Notes: generated from the letters alone by a model not told the origin. A stretch of DNA of 64,000 nt from Apoderus coryli (GCA_911728435.2 OU452201.1:3844001-3908000), one strand, 5' to 3'. Positions 12,251-24,002 are shown, counted from the first letter of the stretch. Numbers and translations are program-made.

Positions 12251-14995
12251 ATGGCATTGTCTGTGCTAGTACGTATTGCGTTAATTTTGTTTTTAGTGAC
12301 AGTTCATTTTGTTGACAGTTTTCAAGTGTTTCAACCATATTTACATCAGCCTAGTAGGCAAGTAGTGATTTTTAAACCTGGTGAATATTTTGATCCGTTT
12401 AACACAAACGAACAATTAGTGGCTTTACCAAGCACTCATGCAGTTCTCGAACATCAGCATCACTCAGGTAACAAATTTAATTTAAAAGTAATTATGCCAA
12501 AAGCACAAATAGGGTTCCAGAAGATAAGATCTAGGAATGATTTCATGTCGATTCGACATAATTCGTTTTACAATAATAAACCCTTATAATAATAATAGTA
12601 AGCCTTTATTTCCAAAAGGATGTTCGTTTTCTGTTCTGCATTTTTTCATATCTATGGCGAAATGCACAATATACCAAACAAATTACAAATAGAACACATG
12701 CCAACTTTCAAATCAACTGGATCAGTGGTCCCTAAAGAAGAGATGCTGAATCAAGGAAACATCCCCGAGAAAGCATTCTTGGATAAGTTTTGATAACATA
12801 ATCTCGATCTGTCCAAAATTATTCTATCCCGTTTTCATGAAAACCTCCCTCGCCTTCAAATACTGTTCTACTCCATTAAAACGAAAGACAGTGGCAACAG
12901 TGATGTCAAATCTGCATGAAATCATCCCTAGAAGCTTCCATCTTACAATCCTTCAAATATCTAATGAACTTTAACAGTCAAACCATTATGAGACTTGTCT
13001 TTTTAATTTTGCAAATAGGGCTGACACAAGTAGATAGCTTGTGACTTAGGTCGACTTTGAGGATGGTTTAACAATCCGACATTGTGTTGCTTAAAAAATG
13101 CAATTATCTTGCTAGCTGTATTGGTTTTTCCAAGCTCAGCGATCACTTTCGACAAATAAATGGTTGTATACTAATCGGCAGTAATATAGTTCTTTGATCT
13201 TGTTTTTTGGAAACATTTCAAGAACGCTTTTCCTCATCTCATATCATAAATCATCTCCATTAACAATGCTGTACCTACGCACGCTTTTAGAATTTCCGAC
13301 GTTAAAATGATCAAGAGTTTTTGACACCCGTTGGGTCCACTGATTTCGATTTTCGGTAACCCAGGTGCGAACACATATGAAACACAATTCTTCATTAAAC
13401 ATTTTCTGAATTGCCTTGCTCTTGTGTAAGTCAGCCGTTTCCTGCATTTGCCTTTGGATCGTCGCTAAAACACAACCGTGAAGGTTTGAATTCTGCAGAT
13501 CAACGAGAAATTATCGACTGTCGAAATCAGAAACATTTGTCAATTGTCTGCAAATTTGTCAAAAAACCACTGCATTATTAATGCTAAACTTTCCGAGTAC
13601 GGTCCCATGCCATAAGCGATTTCGTATATCGAAAAAACCGCTCTGCGGACAGTGCAGGTCATATGGATCAACTCCACTCGAAGACTGGAGCATCGCCCTT
13701 AGCGGTGGATCGCTAAAACAAATTTTTACCTTCATTTTTCACTAACGGTTCGCTGAATCTACAGTTAACTAACAGTGAAGGTAAATAATTTTCAGTATGG
13801 GCATTTGATTTGAGTAGAGCTCTCTATTAGGTCTCAATAACTTAAAAGACAGTCCTCATATACTAAAACTCCTCGACTCTCGAGCAATTTCTGTACAAAG
13901 TCTATCGCCTCAGGTGCCTCTGGCGGTTCCCACAGTGATAAACATGCTGGTTCCGGCCAACAACATCATGTGGACAATTCGAAGAAATACGGCGAGGCAG
14001 AAAAGAAAGTTTACGAGAAAAAACATCATCACCAAGCGAAGAGTTACGGAGATCATAGTGATAAATTGAAGAAACATCATCACGAAGAAAAAGGTGGCAA
14101 CGAAAGCGACTATCACGATGAGGCAGATCATTACAAAAAGTTTAAAGAAGGTAAAAAATCGCATAAATCAGGCAAGTTTGGTGAAAAGAAGGGTCACAAA
14201 AGAGGTCATAAGACCAAAGGGTATCATAACAAGTTCCATAGGGATGAATTCCACAAGGAGCACAGATTCTATGATGATTTCCACAAGGAGGGCTACCATG
14301 AAAAACATGGGAAAGGCAAAAGTTATCACGATTCAAAAGAAGGTAAGATATTTCTTAGTTTTATTAGCAAATAAATATCTATTAATAAGATATAGTAGAG
14401 AAAAAAAAGTCAACTTTGAATAGGAAAAAATTAATTGAGCTACAACTTTTAATCAAATATTTGTACCAACTTCATAGATAGTTTAAAGCAAATAAATGTA
14501 AGAATAAATAATCAAAGAATTTTTGTAAATTATCAATTTCCTATTACAAGATTCTTGCGCAAGGTTACAACTAGATGAAAGATTTGATCACAGTTTTATA
14601 ACCCCTTGTCATTTCAATTTTTGCTTTAAAAAACTAATTTACCTTAATTATTATTTTAATAATAATTTTTATTAAAAATTTCAAAATGGTTTACAAGACG
14701 TCTGCTCCACAAAATACTAAAATGCTGGACAATTGTTTTTCCCAAATGCCACTGTTTTCTAACAAATAATTATTTACCTATTTCAGGAGCTCACAAGTCA
14801 GGCCACAATCATGACTCCAGCAACCACAGAGATAAATTCGGTAAGACAGATAAATCCAGTAAAGGACATACAGATACAGAACATGTGGGCCACGAACGTA
14901 CTGAAGGTCAAAATAAACATCATAATCATCAAAGTGATTATGGGAGGGGTGGTGGCCATAGAAGTGGTAAGCAATTTGGGTATAAACACCAATAA
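12251..14995 (+). CDS. Secreted histidine/lysine-rich protein
   Basis: Three exons join in phase 1 at both junctions: 12251-12467, 13914-14342 and 14787-14995, giving 284 residues. Residues 1 to about 24 form a signal peptide (VRIALILFLVTVHFVDS). The rest is hydrophilic and almost free of hydrophobic core. It is packed with His, Lys, Gly, Ser, Asp and Tyr, with motifs such as KKHHH, KSHKSGKFGEKKGHKRGHK and repeated FHKE/YHEK. The last exon ends FGYKHQ then TAA. It is probably an extracellular, cuticle- or metal-binding-type protein, but I do not recognise a named family and assign no function. Exon 3 is easily misread because a longer open frame overlaps it in another phase. Intron 1 contains decayed transposon sequence. 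Confidence 0.85.
12600..13500 (-). pseudogene. Possible decayed Mos1-type mariner in intron 1
   Basis: Minus-strand fragments resemble the layout of a DD34D mariner transposase. There is an N-terminal part near 13244-13447 (FNEELCFICVRTWVTE, then a SKS segment) and a later FFKQHNVGLLNHP segment near 13080. Stops and frameshifts interrupt it throughout. The similarity is judged by eye and is weak. Confidence 0.35.
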
Positions 14996-15035
14996 ACCGC
15001 TGAGGAAGCAGTCTTAGACAGAAGAATATACATTA

Positions 15036-15041
15036 AATAAA
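15036..15041 (+). terminator. Polyadenylation signal AATAAA
   Basis: AATAAA lies 41 bp after the stop codon of the His-rich protein gene and is the first canonical signal downstream. Confidence 0.6.
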
Positions 15042-16486
15042 AGAATGTTTTGATAATAATTTTTTAAAAATCATTATTAATGTTAAATATCGTTATCGAA
15101 CCTTTGTTTTCCCAGATCAGAATATCCTGTGTGAAAAAGGTGAAATCGTTTCATGATATAATCGGATACGTCGCGACTAGGCTTTAAGGAGTCTGATTTA
15201 CACAGGCTATTCTGTATGAATTTAGGCATCTAATTTTCTATAAGTTTGTAGGGCAAAATTTTCATCAGAGTTCAAACATATATTTGAATTAGTTATTTCT
15301 TAATGTTTTACGACGTCTAAGTATAGAACAACAAATTGTAGGTCGTTCTATATTTTAGAAGAAGTTTGTTTCTAAAAGATTATATTTTCATTGCATTAAC
15401 AAACATAAGTAGAAGAAAGTATTCTTTCAATATTCTGAAAATTTCGTCCTACAGCTAGTCTTTAGCTAATACTATAAAACTAGAACCTATTTGGAATTCT
15501 TTGATTTCTGTAAGATCAAATATGCGTTTTACGGGAGTATCAACACAAGGTGAATTATTTTATTTTTATGATCCATGTCACGTTAAAAATCTGTAGTCTA
15601 ATAATGTATCAACCGTTGCAATATAGCAAATATAATTAAAAAGGTCTATTAATAACTTAAACTAAAACACACTTGAGTAACTAAAATTATGGGAACCAAT
15701 AATTAAAAATACTGTTAGAAATGTTCCCAGTTGAAGCGAATATAAAAATTTCAAAAAAAAAAATCTTAAAATATCGAGCATCCCTAAACTCTTACAGAAA
15801 TCAAAGTTTCACAAATCGTTAGGAAAAACAATATTTTGTACTTTTATATTTATATACGAATGCATTTTTGCTGCATTGTTAGTAAAAAGAAAATACATTT
15901 TAGCATAGATATGGTATTAATTTTATTATAAATTGAATTCTCTTCCTGAGTGGTAAAGAGTAAAAGTAGTATTCAAATTACTGTATTATATATTTTTTTT
16001 AATATATAGGTACTTATCTATTCTTAATTTCATGCTTTATAAAAAGACACCGCGAATTATAAGTTTGCTATTATATACGAGAGTAATAGATACTATCCTA
16101 GTTAAAATACTCTATAAACTTCCAGTGAAAGTTTTTTAATTCTAATTCCATTTGATTATTACGAAATATGCAATAACAGCAGCTTTACAAATTAAAATAG
16201 TTTTATATACTTGACAAAAAATAATAGATTAAATAATTGTAATGTTACACATTGTTTTTTATTAATATCAATATTAATATACATACCTATACATTTTCTT
16301 TAATTAAACACTTTTGTTTTTGTATTATTGTAACTGTAACTAATTTAGATTTTGTAATACCAAGCAATTTTTTAGTATACAGGGACTGCAGAATATAAGT
16401 GCTCACTAGTGTGATCATTGAGATATAAGGAGTCGCTATAAGCATTATTTTACATTGTACACAAACGGGTGCATTGGGTGGGGCGT
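15042..16486. other. Intergenic DNA without a recognised gene
   Basis: AT-rich sequence with only short, unconvincing open frames on either strand. I see no repeat ends or RNA genes. Confidence 0.4.
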
Positions 16487-16505
16487 AATCGTATACCAAT
16501 ATGGC
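16487..16505. repeat. 19-bp direct repeat, left copy
   Basis: Approximately ATCGTATACCAATATGGCG. The same string in the same orientation lies at 17708-17726, bracketing the THAP/P-like remnant. P elements normally leave 8-bp duplications, so the origin is unclear. Confidence 0.7.
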
Positions 16506-16839
16506 GGATTCTCCAGAGCCGCATTAACTATTTTTGTTGACGTTTTTGCTTTTAATTTGCACCTTGGGTTTATACTTTATTTTGAAATGTTAAGCAGTGT
16601 ACAAAATACTTAAATATAGGTAATTATTGATATTTGATACCTAAATCCAGGAATAAAAGACGTTAGTACTTTATAAATTATATATTAATACCCCTTAAAC
16701 AAAACAATTTTATTTAAATGTTGCGCTATGCTTATCCACTTTATTTTTACTTAAATAATACATCCTGGTATTAACATATTTAGTCGCAATAGATTTGATC
16801 AGTAAATGTATATGGTTATCAAACACTGATTTGATCAAA

Positions 16840-17599
16840 ACCGTGCACAACTAAATTAGGAAAAATATTACTATTTACAAATTCCTTTAAAACAAGGTTT
16901 ATTATGAATCCTGCGGACAACTTTTCATTAGTAGCTACTACATGATTTTTTATGATCTTTTCGGATTGGAAGCAAACGTCTAAAACATCTTTTGAAGGAA
17001 TTTGTAAATCCTTTTTTTGCCTTCATTTTAATAAAAGAATAACACTTATTAATGCATCTCGACATTCTCTGCAAATAATTTGCTTCTTTAAACTAAAAAC
17101 AACAAATCCAGCAATATAAACAATAATGAATTTCGAAAATTCAGAAAATGGGCCAGGAAGATAATCATGATCTGGATAAATTATATTTGTGTACATTTCT
17201 CGTTGGTATCCAATTAATTCGAGACACATATTCTGTCTAGATATGTCTACGAGCAGGATCTTTAGGAAATCTAAAAACCAGAATATGTTTTTAACACACA
17301 TTTAGGGGTCTTTTTTGCTAGAAAGTGATGAAAAAGTAGAGAGTTTGAGAGTAGAAATCAAGTAAAAGAATTTGTAAAAAAAAATAAACTACAATGCACG
17401 TATCAATTGTTCAGTGCAGAAAGAGAATGCTACCAGACTCCTATAATAATGTGTTTTAATAAGTTCGCCTAAAAAAACCCTAAATACGTCCATGTACAAT
17501 GTTTACAATATTTGGTACATACCTATGAAACGTTATTCCTGATATTTTCTGGTCGATTTCACTTCTACTACTGCAACTACGCACAGCACAGGACACCAT
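16840..17599 (-). pseudogene. P-element-like (THAP) transposase, internally deleted
   Basis: A start at 17599 opens a THAP-type zinc-finger N-terminus (MVSCAVRSCSSRSE, then GITFHR) that runs into GTATGT, a possible donor. The C-terminal part follows at 17301-16840. It includes YIAGFVVFSLKKQIICRECR, typical of P/THAP9-type transposases. After a one-base frameshift near 17035 come DLQIPSKDVLDVC and a stop near 16845. The central catalytic region is missing, so it is a deletion derivative or a decayed domesticated copy. A 19-bp direct repeat flanks the region (16487-16505 and 17708-17726). Confidence 0.65.
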
Positions 17600-17707
17600 T
17601 ATAGTATATTGTCAAATAACCGTCCAAAAAAACACGAAAAACTTAAGTAAACTTATAAAATACTCGTAAATAATACTATAAACTTGAAAGCACGACAAAT
17701 GATAGAT

Positions 17708-17726
17708 ATCGTATACCAATATGGCG
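17708..17726. repeat. 19-bp direct repeat, right copy
   Basis: Identical to the copy at 16487-16505. It lies just upstream of the THAP start codon in the minus-strand reading. Confidence 0.7.
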
Positions 17727-18216
17727 TACCTGCACCCGCTTTTGGCCAAGTTAGAGCGTCTCCCCCCACCTCAATGAGTGTGATAGAGGAATATATGGTC
17801 AAAAAATGTACATAAAAGTTGCAGATTTTGTGGTATTAACTTTTGTGTAGAGTAGCAATATTCTCCCGCACACAATCAAATAAACTCTTGGACAAATTTG
17901 ACGTAGAACAAAAAGTAATCAACTTCATTCCAATAAAGAGAACCTAAAGTAAGAAGTGGTAGATGGCCAAAATTGCCGGCTGGTGGATGTCTAGTGTCGG
18001 CCTAGAATTTTCCTTTTCTTGTATATTTATTAGAACCAAAAATATCACACACGAGAATTACCCCCTCAGCCCCCGTGTGTTACTTTTGATTCACCCCAGA
18101 ACTGAATAACAAACTATTACTTTTCTACATTTTCTACACCATTGATCTTTAATCCAGAAGTTTTCACTTAACACAACAAATATATTAATAAATCTAACAA
18201 TTCAAACTGTCTTCAT

Positions 18217-21200
18217 CTAAGTGTGTTTCTTTTTTTTACCTTTCCGCATATTTTCATATTCAGTCAACTGAGGTGCACAATCTGCATATATTTTAACACT
18301 TTCATGGGGCGGCACAGGCTGTATAACTGGTTCCAAGGCAGCATTTAAATATTTACAGTAAGGTATTTCAGCTACTTTTTTCATGTTCAGTTTCTCACAC
18401 AATTTAGCTCTACAAATAGATTGACATAGTTATTCAAAACAATCATATGAAGTTCATTCTAGAAACTTCCGTTCGCAACTGACGGAAATGTCTAAAACTA
18501 ATTTGCTACAATTTTAAGAATGACAAACAATTCCCAAATCGGCTATTACTAAAAAAAAATTCCCACAGACTCTGACAGATTTATGGCAAAACCCTGATCC
18601 ATAGATTTATTTATTTTTGCATTTCCCTCCATAAAATGTTTATAAAAAAATCGTATACCCAAGCTTAAGCACTAACAGAACTTATAACTACTGCTTACGT
18701 ATATTCACTAGTAGAATCGCATCGAATAACGCCAAAACCACAATCAGCACCCAAACGTTTTGAATCCTGCATGAGTTTGAACGCTAAACCCTTTTTGCGG
18801 TGTTGTTTCGAGACAAACACATATTCCATCTATATAAAACACAATAAAAAGTTGATGATAAAAGTCAAGATTATTTATACCCTACCTACATTTTATTATA
18901 CAGGGTGGTCCAACGAAAAGTTTGCACCTAGCTTTTCTCTTTTTTTTGTAGTCGAATGCGAAAATGCTCGGACACGTCGATTTTGCTTTTGAGGGGGACA
19001 CATTTTAAACATATTTTTCGATCTGCGCCTTTAACCCCCTAGCGGGGGTGAGTAACAACCCTAAAATTTTAAATGGAAAGAGGGGTCTAATGACATATCA
19101 TTTGAAAGGACACAAAATTGTCTTTCTAATGATACCCTATTTGTCGAATTTTACTAAAACAGTTAATACGAAAACGACTTTAAAGACATTAAGCCGATAA
19201 TTTTGGTATTAATGAGAAATACAAATAAGTTTTAATTATTGCGAGTGAAAACACCTGCAATCGTTAGTACATTCCAATGTTTGTTAGTTTTAACATTGCT
19301 TTGTAAAAAAAGTAAACAAGCTGTTAAATTGATTTATTAAAACGTTACATTAACAAATGTTGAAAATGTGACCCATTTGATTCCATACAATAATACAGAT
19401 TTTGTTCAAATCTATTTCTAACATTTTGTAGCATATCAGGTGTTATGTTTCTGCACTCTTCTGTAATGCGTTGGCGAAGATCTTCTATGGACTCGGGCTT
19501 CGTGGCAAAACATTTATTTTTTAAGTGCCCCCAAAGAAAAAAGTCTAAAGGCGATAAATCCGGTGACCTGGCAGGCCATTCAATTGGGCCCCTCCTTCCA
19601 ATCCACCGTCCAGGGAACCGGTCATCTAAGAACTGTCTTACAGGAGCCACATAGTGCGGAGGTGCTCCATCTTGCTGGAAATAAAGCCGATCAGCAGTAT
19701 GATTTTGGTCATCTTCTATTATTTGTGTTATTAAAGGATCAATTGTGTCTTCAAGCATGTTTAGGTACACTTCACCAGTTAAATTTCCAGGAATAAAAAG
19801 TGGTCCTATAATATGATTTCCTAATATGCCACACCAGACGTTTATTTTTTGAGGATACTGGGTATGAACCTCACGGAATAAATGTGGGTTACTGTCATCC
19901 CAGTAACGGCAATTGTGCCTATTTACAGCTCCATTCAAATAAAATGTGCATTCGTCGGAAAAACAAATGTTAAATAATAATTGCGGATCTTCAATTAAAC
20001 GCTGGCTCATTGCTTCACAAAATTGCAGCCTTCTATCAGGATCATCCTCATTTAGTTCCTGTACTAATTTGATTTTGTACGGATGAAATTTGTACGCTTT
20101 TAAAATTCGTATTATGGACGAACGGGAGACACCTGAGGCTTCAGCTAGTTGACGGGTACTTTGACTATGATCCATTTCAACATGCCCTAAAACAGCGACT
20201 TCCACAGCTTCATTTCTGATCGGTTTCTGCGGCTGGTGTTTTACATTACAGACAGATCCGGTATCTACAAACTTTTTAACTAACTTGCCAACGTACACAT
20301 CATTCACATTTTTATCGGGATGTCTCTCATTAAATAAGCGAGCCGTAAGTCTAGCACTACTATTATTTTGAAAATAAAGTTTAACAATTTCAACTCGTTC
20401 TAGAATGGAATAAATCATTTTGTACGGTAAAAGTAAAATAACTTGAGAAGCAACCAAACTGAATCAATGAAAAGACTAAAATAAACGGTGTAAATTCTTT
20501 TCCTACACGTATCTGCAGTTTTTATTTCAACAAAAAACGCAAACGATTAGTGAGGAATTTAGTTCTGATAAATAAGATAGTGTTTTTGAAATCCCGTTTT
20601 TCTTCAAAGTAAATAATTTAGAAATGATTGTAGTTGTTTTCAGTCGTAATAATTAAAACTTATTTGTATTTCTCATTAATACCAAAATTATCGGCTTAAT
20701 GTCTTTAAAGTCGTTTTCGTATTAACTGTTTTAGTAAAATTCGACAAATAGGGTATCATTAGAAAGACAATTTTGTGTCCTTTCAAATGATATGTCATTA
20801 GACCCCTCTTTCCATTTAAAATTTTAGGGTTGTTACTCACCCCCGCTAGGGGGTTAAAGGCGCAGATCGAAAAATATGTTTAAAATGTGTCCCCCTCAAA
20901 AGCAAAATCGACGTGTCCGAGCATTTTCGCATTCGACTACAAAAAAAAGAGAAAAGCTAGGTGCAAACTTTTCGTTGGACCACCCTGTATATTTACCTCA
21001 TAGATTCTTTGGACACCAGTACACTGCCACAGTTGTGGTAAACGTTCCATGTAAGCATAAAACATCAGCAGCTGCTTCATTTTGGGACATTTAACGTTAC
21101 ATGCTAGATTTTCTTTCAAATCTGGATCCCATGGATTCGAGGTAGAGTTTATGCATGCCCCAACAATGCAGCCATCATATTTACACCTCGCAACTGTAAT

Positions 21201-21854
21201 ACAATCTTTTTAGATGAGGGGTTTATAATTTTATATCTAAATGTTTCGAACTATTCTTCAGGTCTCATATAATATAGACAGCAAAATGCTATTCATGCAA
21301 AATGCGCATGGAGAATTAAATAAATGTTTTGGTGAAGTGGTAAAACGTGTTTTAATAAGTGTAGTCACCATATACATCTTTTATCCTCATAGACAATTCC
21401 TCGGCTCCCAAAACTGTCTAATGACACGCAGATTGATCAGGGATTAGAGTAGAGAGTCATATGCGATAATCAAAAGTATGAATCGTAAGTACCTAAGGTA
21501 AATCCTTCCGCCATAGCTTTTAAAGCGACCTCATCCATAACAGAATTTGGACGTATTCTCATAGCGCTTATGGTCGGTTCATCAAAATAATAAGATTCAT
21601 GCATTACTTTTAGTATTTTGCTGTGATCTGCAGTGCCAGATCTGAGAATAATGTACGGCGATTCCTTTTGCTGAAATTTAAAATTTTAAAGCTTATATTC
21701 AATGTATTAAAATATTTAAATATATAATAAACGTATTACATACCTTTGGTGATCGTTTAAATAAAGATAGTTCTCTAAATGAATCGCTTAATTTGTTTCT
21801 GATCTTGTCACAGGCAATTTTTAACAGAGAATTATTAAATTGTGTTAGGATCAT
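18217..21854 (-). CDS. Arylalkylamine N-acetyltransferase-like (GNAT) enzyme
   Basis: The likely product is an insect AANAT/dopamine N-acetyltransferase-like enzyme that transfers acetyl from acetyl-CoA to amines (cuticle sclerotisation, amine inactivation). Five exons close in phase: 21854-21744, 21670-21493, 21193-20997, 18829-18699 and 18409-18217, about 269 residues. GNAT landmarks are MRIRPNS, CIVGACINSTSNPWDPD, and the acetyl-CoA loop QHRKKGLAFKLMQDSKRLG followed by GFGVIRCDSTSEYTAKLCEK. The C-terminal part is IPYCKYLNAALEPV with PPHESVKIY. The ATG at 21854 is the first suitable start; the upstream open frame lacks an ATG. Intron 3 holds a complete mariner-like transposon whose edge is only seven bases from the exon 3 donor dinucleotide. 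Substrate specificity cannot be read from sequence. Confidence 0.85.
18901..20987 (-). mobile_element. Complete mariner-like transposon with long TIRs
   Basis: The element runs from CAGGGTGGTCC to GGACCACCCTG, flanked by TA at 18899-18900 and 20988-20989. The terminal inverted repeats are about 345 bp (18901-19250 and about 20645-20987) and nearly identical. One intact transposase lies between them on the minus strand. The length is 2,087 bp. Intact coding and matching arms suggest recent, possibly current, activity. It occupies AANAT-like intron 3, in the same orientation as that gene. Confidence 0.96.
19345..20418 (-). CDS. Mariner-like DDD transposase A
   Basis: It cuts and pastes the element at 18901-20987. 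The open frame begins 13 codons further upstream (20457), but the ATG at 20418 (MIYSILERVEIVKLYF) matches the usual start and gives 357 residues. N-terminal helix-turn-helix domains include SARLTARLFNERHP and STRQLAEASGVSRSSIIR. Catalytic acids, numbered from the upstream start, are D168 in FSDECTF, D263 in QQDGAPPHY and D300 in WPARSPDLSPLDFFLWG. Thirty-six residues separate the second and third. The C-terminus ends GSHFQHLLM. No lesion was seen. The spacing differs from classic DD34D mariner, so it belongs to another branch of the IS630-Tc1-mariner superfamily. Confidence 0.95.
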   Translation of the reverse strand: MIYSILERVEIVKLYFQNNSSARLTARLFNERHPDKNVNDVYVGKLVKKFVDTGSVCNVKHQPQKPIRNEAVEVAVLGHVEMDHSQSTRQLAEASGVSRSSIIRILKAYKFHPYKIKLVQELNEDDPDRRLQFCEAMSQRLIEDPQLLFNICFSDECTFYLNGAVNRHNCRYWDDSNPHLFREVHTQYPQKINVWCGILGNHIIGPLFIPGNLTGEVYLNMLEDTIDPLITQIIEDDQNHTADRLYFQQDGAPPHYVAPVRQFLDDRFPGRWIGRRGPIEWPARSPDLSPLDFFLWGHLKNKCFATKPESIEDLRQRITEECRNITPDMLQNVRNRFEQNLYYCMESNGSHFQHLLM

Positions 21855-22344
21855 TATGAGATTTTGTTTAAAATATACTATTAATTTGGAATTTAATTTA
21901 AGATGCCGAAAAAAAATTATTAATAAACCTTTTAAAGATGAGATTATGTCATATCCTGTCACATTTTTAACAGTAGTAATGACAAAATAAGGCGTGTTTA
22001 AATTACTAATAATTGGGATCGATGATGATGTATTAGCAAATCTACATTGATTTTCAGCAAAGTAAAAGTTTCTTTTTAACGGACTTCAAAAAAAGGTGTG
22101 TGATTGTCAATTCAAAACTTTGTATATTTTCGAGCAGTTTCACTTTATTTGGCCCCAAAAAAAAAGAAATCGAAATAATATACAAGTTGTTAAAAACATA
22201 TCTATAACTTTAATATGCCTACTCTTTTGGCACATTCTGTATGTTTAAAATTATTTTTATTAGGTACCTACTCATAGTTTTAGTTAAATTACTTACAACT
22301 CTACTCATAAATCATTTTTAGATACAAAGTTATCATCTTCCAGT

Positions 22345-22450
22345 TTCCCCAATGCGCTACGGTAGTACAATTGCTAGAGCACCTTACCGGCAATCGGGAC
22401 ACGTTGGGTTCTCTTCCCACTAGTGTCATAGATTTTTTTAATTCGGAAAT
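22345..22450 (+). repeat. tRNA-derived SINE, copy 1
   Basis: A tRNA-like head has an A-box-like GGTAGTACAATTGCTAGAGC, then ACCGGCAATCGGGACACG, and a B box GGGTTCTCTTCCCAC. It is followed by AGTGTCATAGATTTTTTTAATTCG. The B box and following unit recur, inverted, near 43385-43440, which identifies a SINE family rather than a functional tRNA gene. The acceptor stem does not close. Confidence 0.65.
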
Positions 22451-22911
22451 ATTAGTTTCTTTAATATACCTAATTGTAAATAAGCCAATCGAGGCAAATA
22501 TCGATTCGTTTTGCCTCTACATGGCGCAAAGTTCTTCCGAAACAATTTCTAAACGCTTTTATCGATTTTCACTAGTTTTGGAAGAATTACTACTATTATT
22601 GGGTGTTTTGACGCAAATGGCAAATGCAATCTTTTGTTAATGCATAGAAATTTAAAAATGACACGTGATTCGTAAATAAAAGTTTGTATTTTTGTTGCCC
22701 CCTGTACAAATGACTTTAATTATTTCTCTGACACTAACTTATTTCATTTTAAGACATTTCTATCTGTTGTAAAATTTGCGCTAGACATACTGTTTCTCTA
22801 CAAAAAAATTATTTACAATACGTTGCTGTCTATTCGGAACGAAAAAAGACATTATAAAAGTTGTAATTCTAACTACTACTAACTAATTTAATGATTATAA
22901 CTAGGGATGGC

Positions 22912-23711
22912 AACGTTATATCGATATATTAAAAATATCGATATATTTTTTAATATATCGATATATTTTAATCGATATATTTCTTTCGATATATCGAAAC
23001 AAATATCGATACATACAACACGATATATCGGTACATTATCAAAATAAATGTATCAGCTACAGCTGCTTTTTTTCGCTAGTTTTCTTGATGCGGATTTAAT
23101 AATCAGGATTTGTTGGATTTCTGCAGGCTCGATAAGTTTACCTAAAAGAAGCAGGGGGATTACGTATCCGGATCGCGATGGGCGCTAAAGTGGGGATGAA
23201 TCAGAAAATGCGTTTTAGGGAAAGAACATGTGAATAATCCAAACGCGTTTGGATCCTGAAATCAGTAGCGAAAGAAAGCAGCTTACATACACAGGTTTAA
23301 AACTTGTTGTGTTGCCGTAGCAGTCGACGCACACAACAAAAAATCGAAATCGTCTAACTGGAAATAGATTATCAAAATTATTATTTCTAAGTTCTGTTCC
23401 AGAAAATTTTGAATTAATTGTCCTAACCTAATGTAATTATTTCTAACAAATATTCTTACGTTTGTTTGGAATGCATATGTATTTTCAGGCAAATAAATTT
23501 TAATGAATACTATTTTATATCATTATTTGAATCTTTAAAATTTGAAGTTTATTTATAACTACAATCCACTCTAAAATAAAAATATAGCAAATATATCGAT
23601 ATATATAAAATATCGAGATTTTGCATTCGATATATCGAGTATATCGATATATTGTTTCGATATACCTTTTGATTCAATATATCGATATATTTATTTATTT
23701 TGCCATCCCTA
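22912..23711. mobile_element. Non-autonomous hAT element (800 bp)
   Basis: Ends TAGGGATGGCAA and TTGCCATCCCTA are inverted and flanked by an exact 8-bp duplication ATTATAAC (22904-22911 and 23712-23719), typical of hAT. Both subterminal zones (22920-23045 and 23590-23700) are dense in ATCGATAT and related palindromes, the likely transposase-binding repeats. The middle (23060-23580) has no recognisable transposase. Confidence 0.9.
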
Positions 23712-23849
23712 ATTATAACAAATGTTCGAAATGTTCGCCATGTTCCTGCATACATAAAATTGATTATTTTCAAAAAATGAAACTGCACTTGAGCATCGTG
23801 TCTGCAGCATTGATAATTCCTTGCAGTAACTCAGCTTCCGTAGCGATGG

Positions 23850-24002
23850 AACGTTTGATTTAAGAGCACCCCACAGGAAAAATATCCAGAGGCGTTAAGT
23901 CGGGTGATCTTGCTTACGGGTGCATCGCATCGTTGCCTCTTCCGATCCATCTATTAGGATATGTTTCATTTAGAAATCCTCGAACGTTGATGATCGTGCA
24001 TA
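23850..24002 (-). pseudogene. Mariner-like transposase fragment
   Basis: The minus strand reads VRGFLNETYPNRWIGRGN, a few residues and a stop, then ARSPDLTPLDIFPVG. This is the region around the last catalytic aspartate of a GAPPHY-type mariner transposase. The stop and flanking decay show it is dead. Confidence 0.85.

Noticed and set aside
14094..15017. Alternative plus-frame ORFs over the His-rich gene
   Set aside because: Splice sites and phase select another frame in exons 2 and 3; these are out-of-frame readings.
22345..22425. Functional tRNA gene
   Set aside because: Acceptor and anticodon stems do not close, and a second inverted copy shares the downstream sequence, so it is a SINE.
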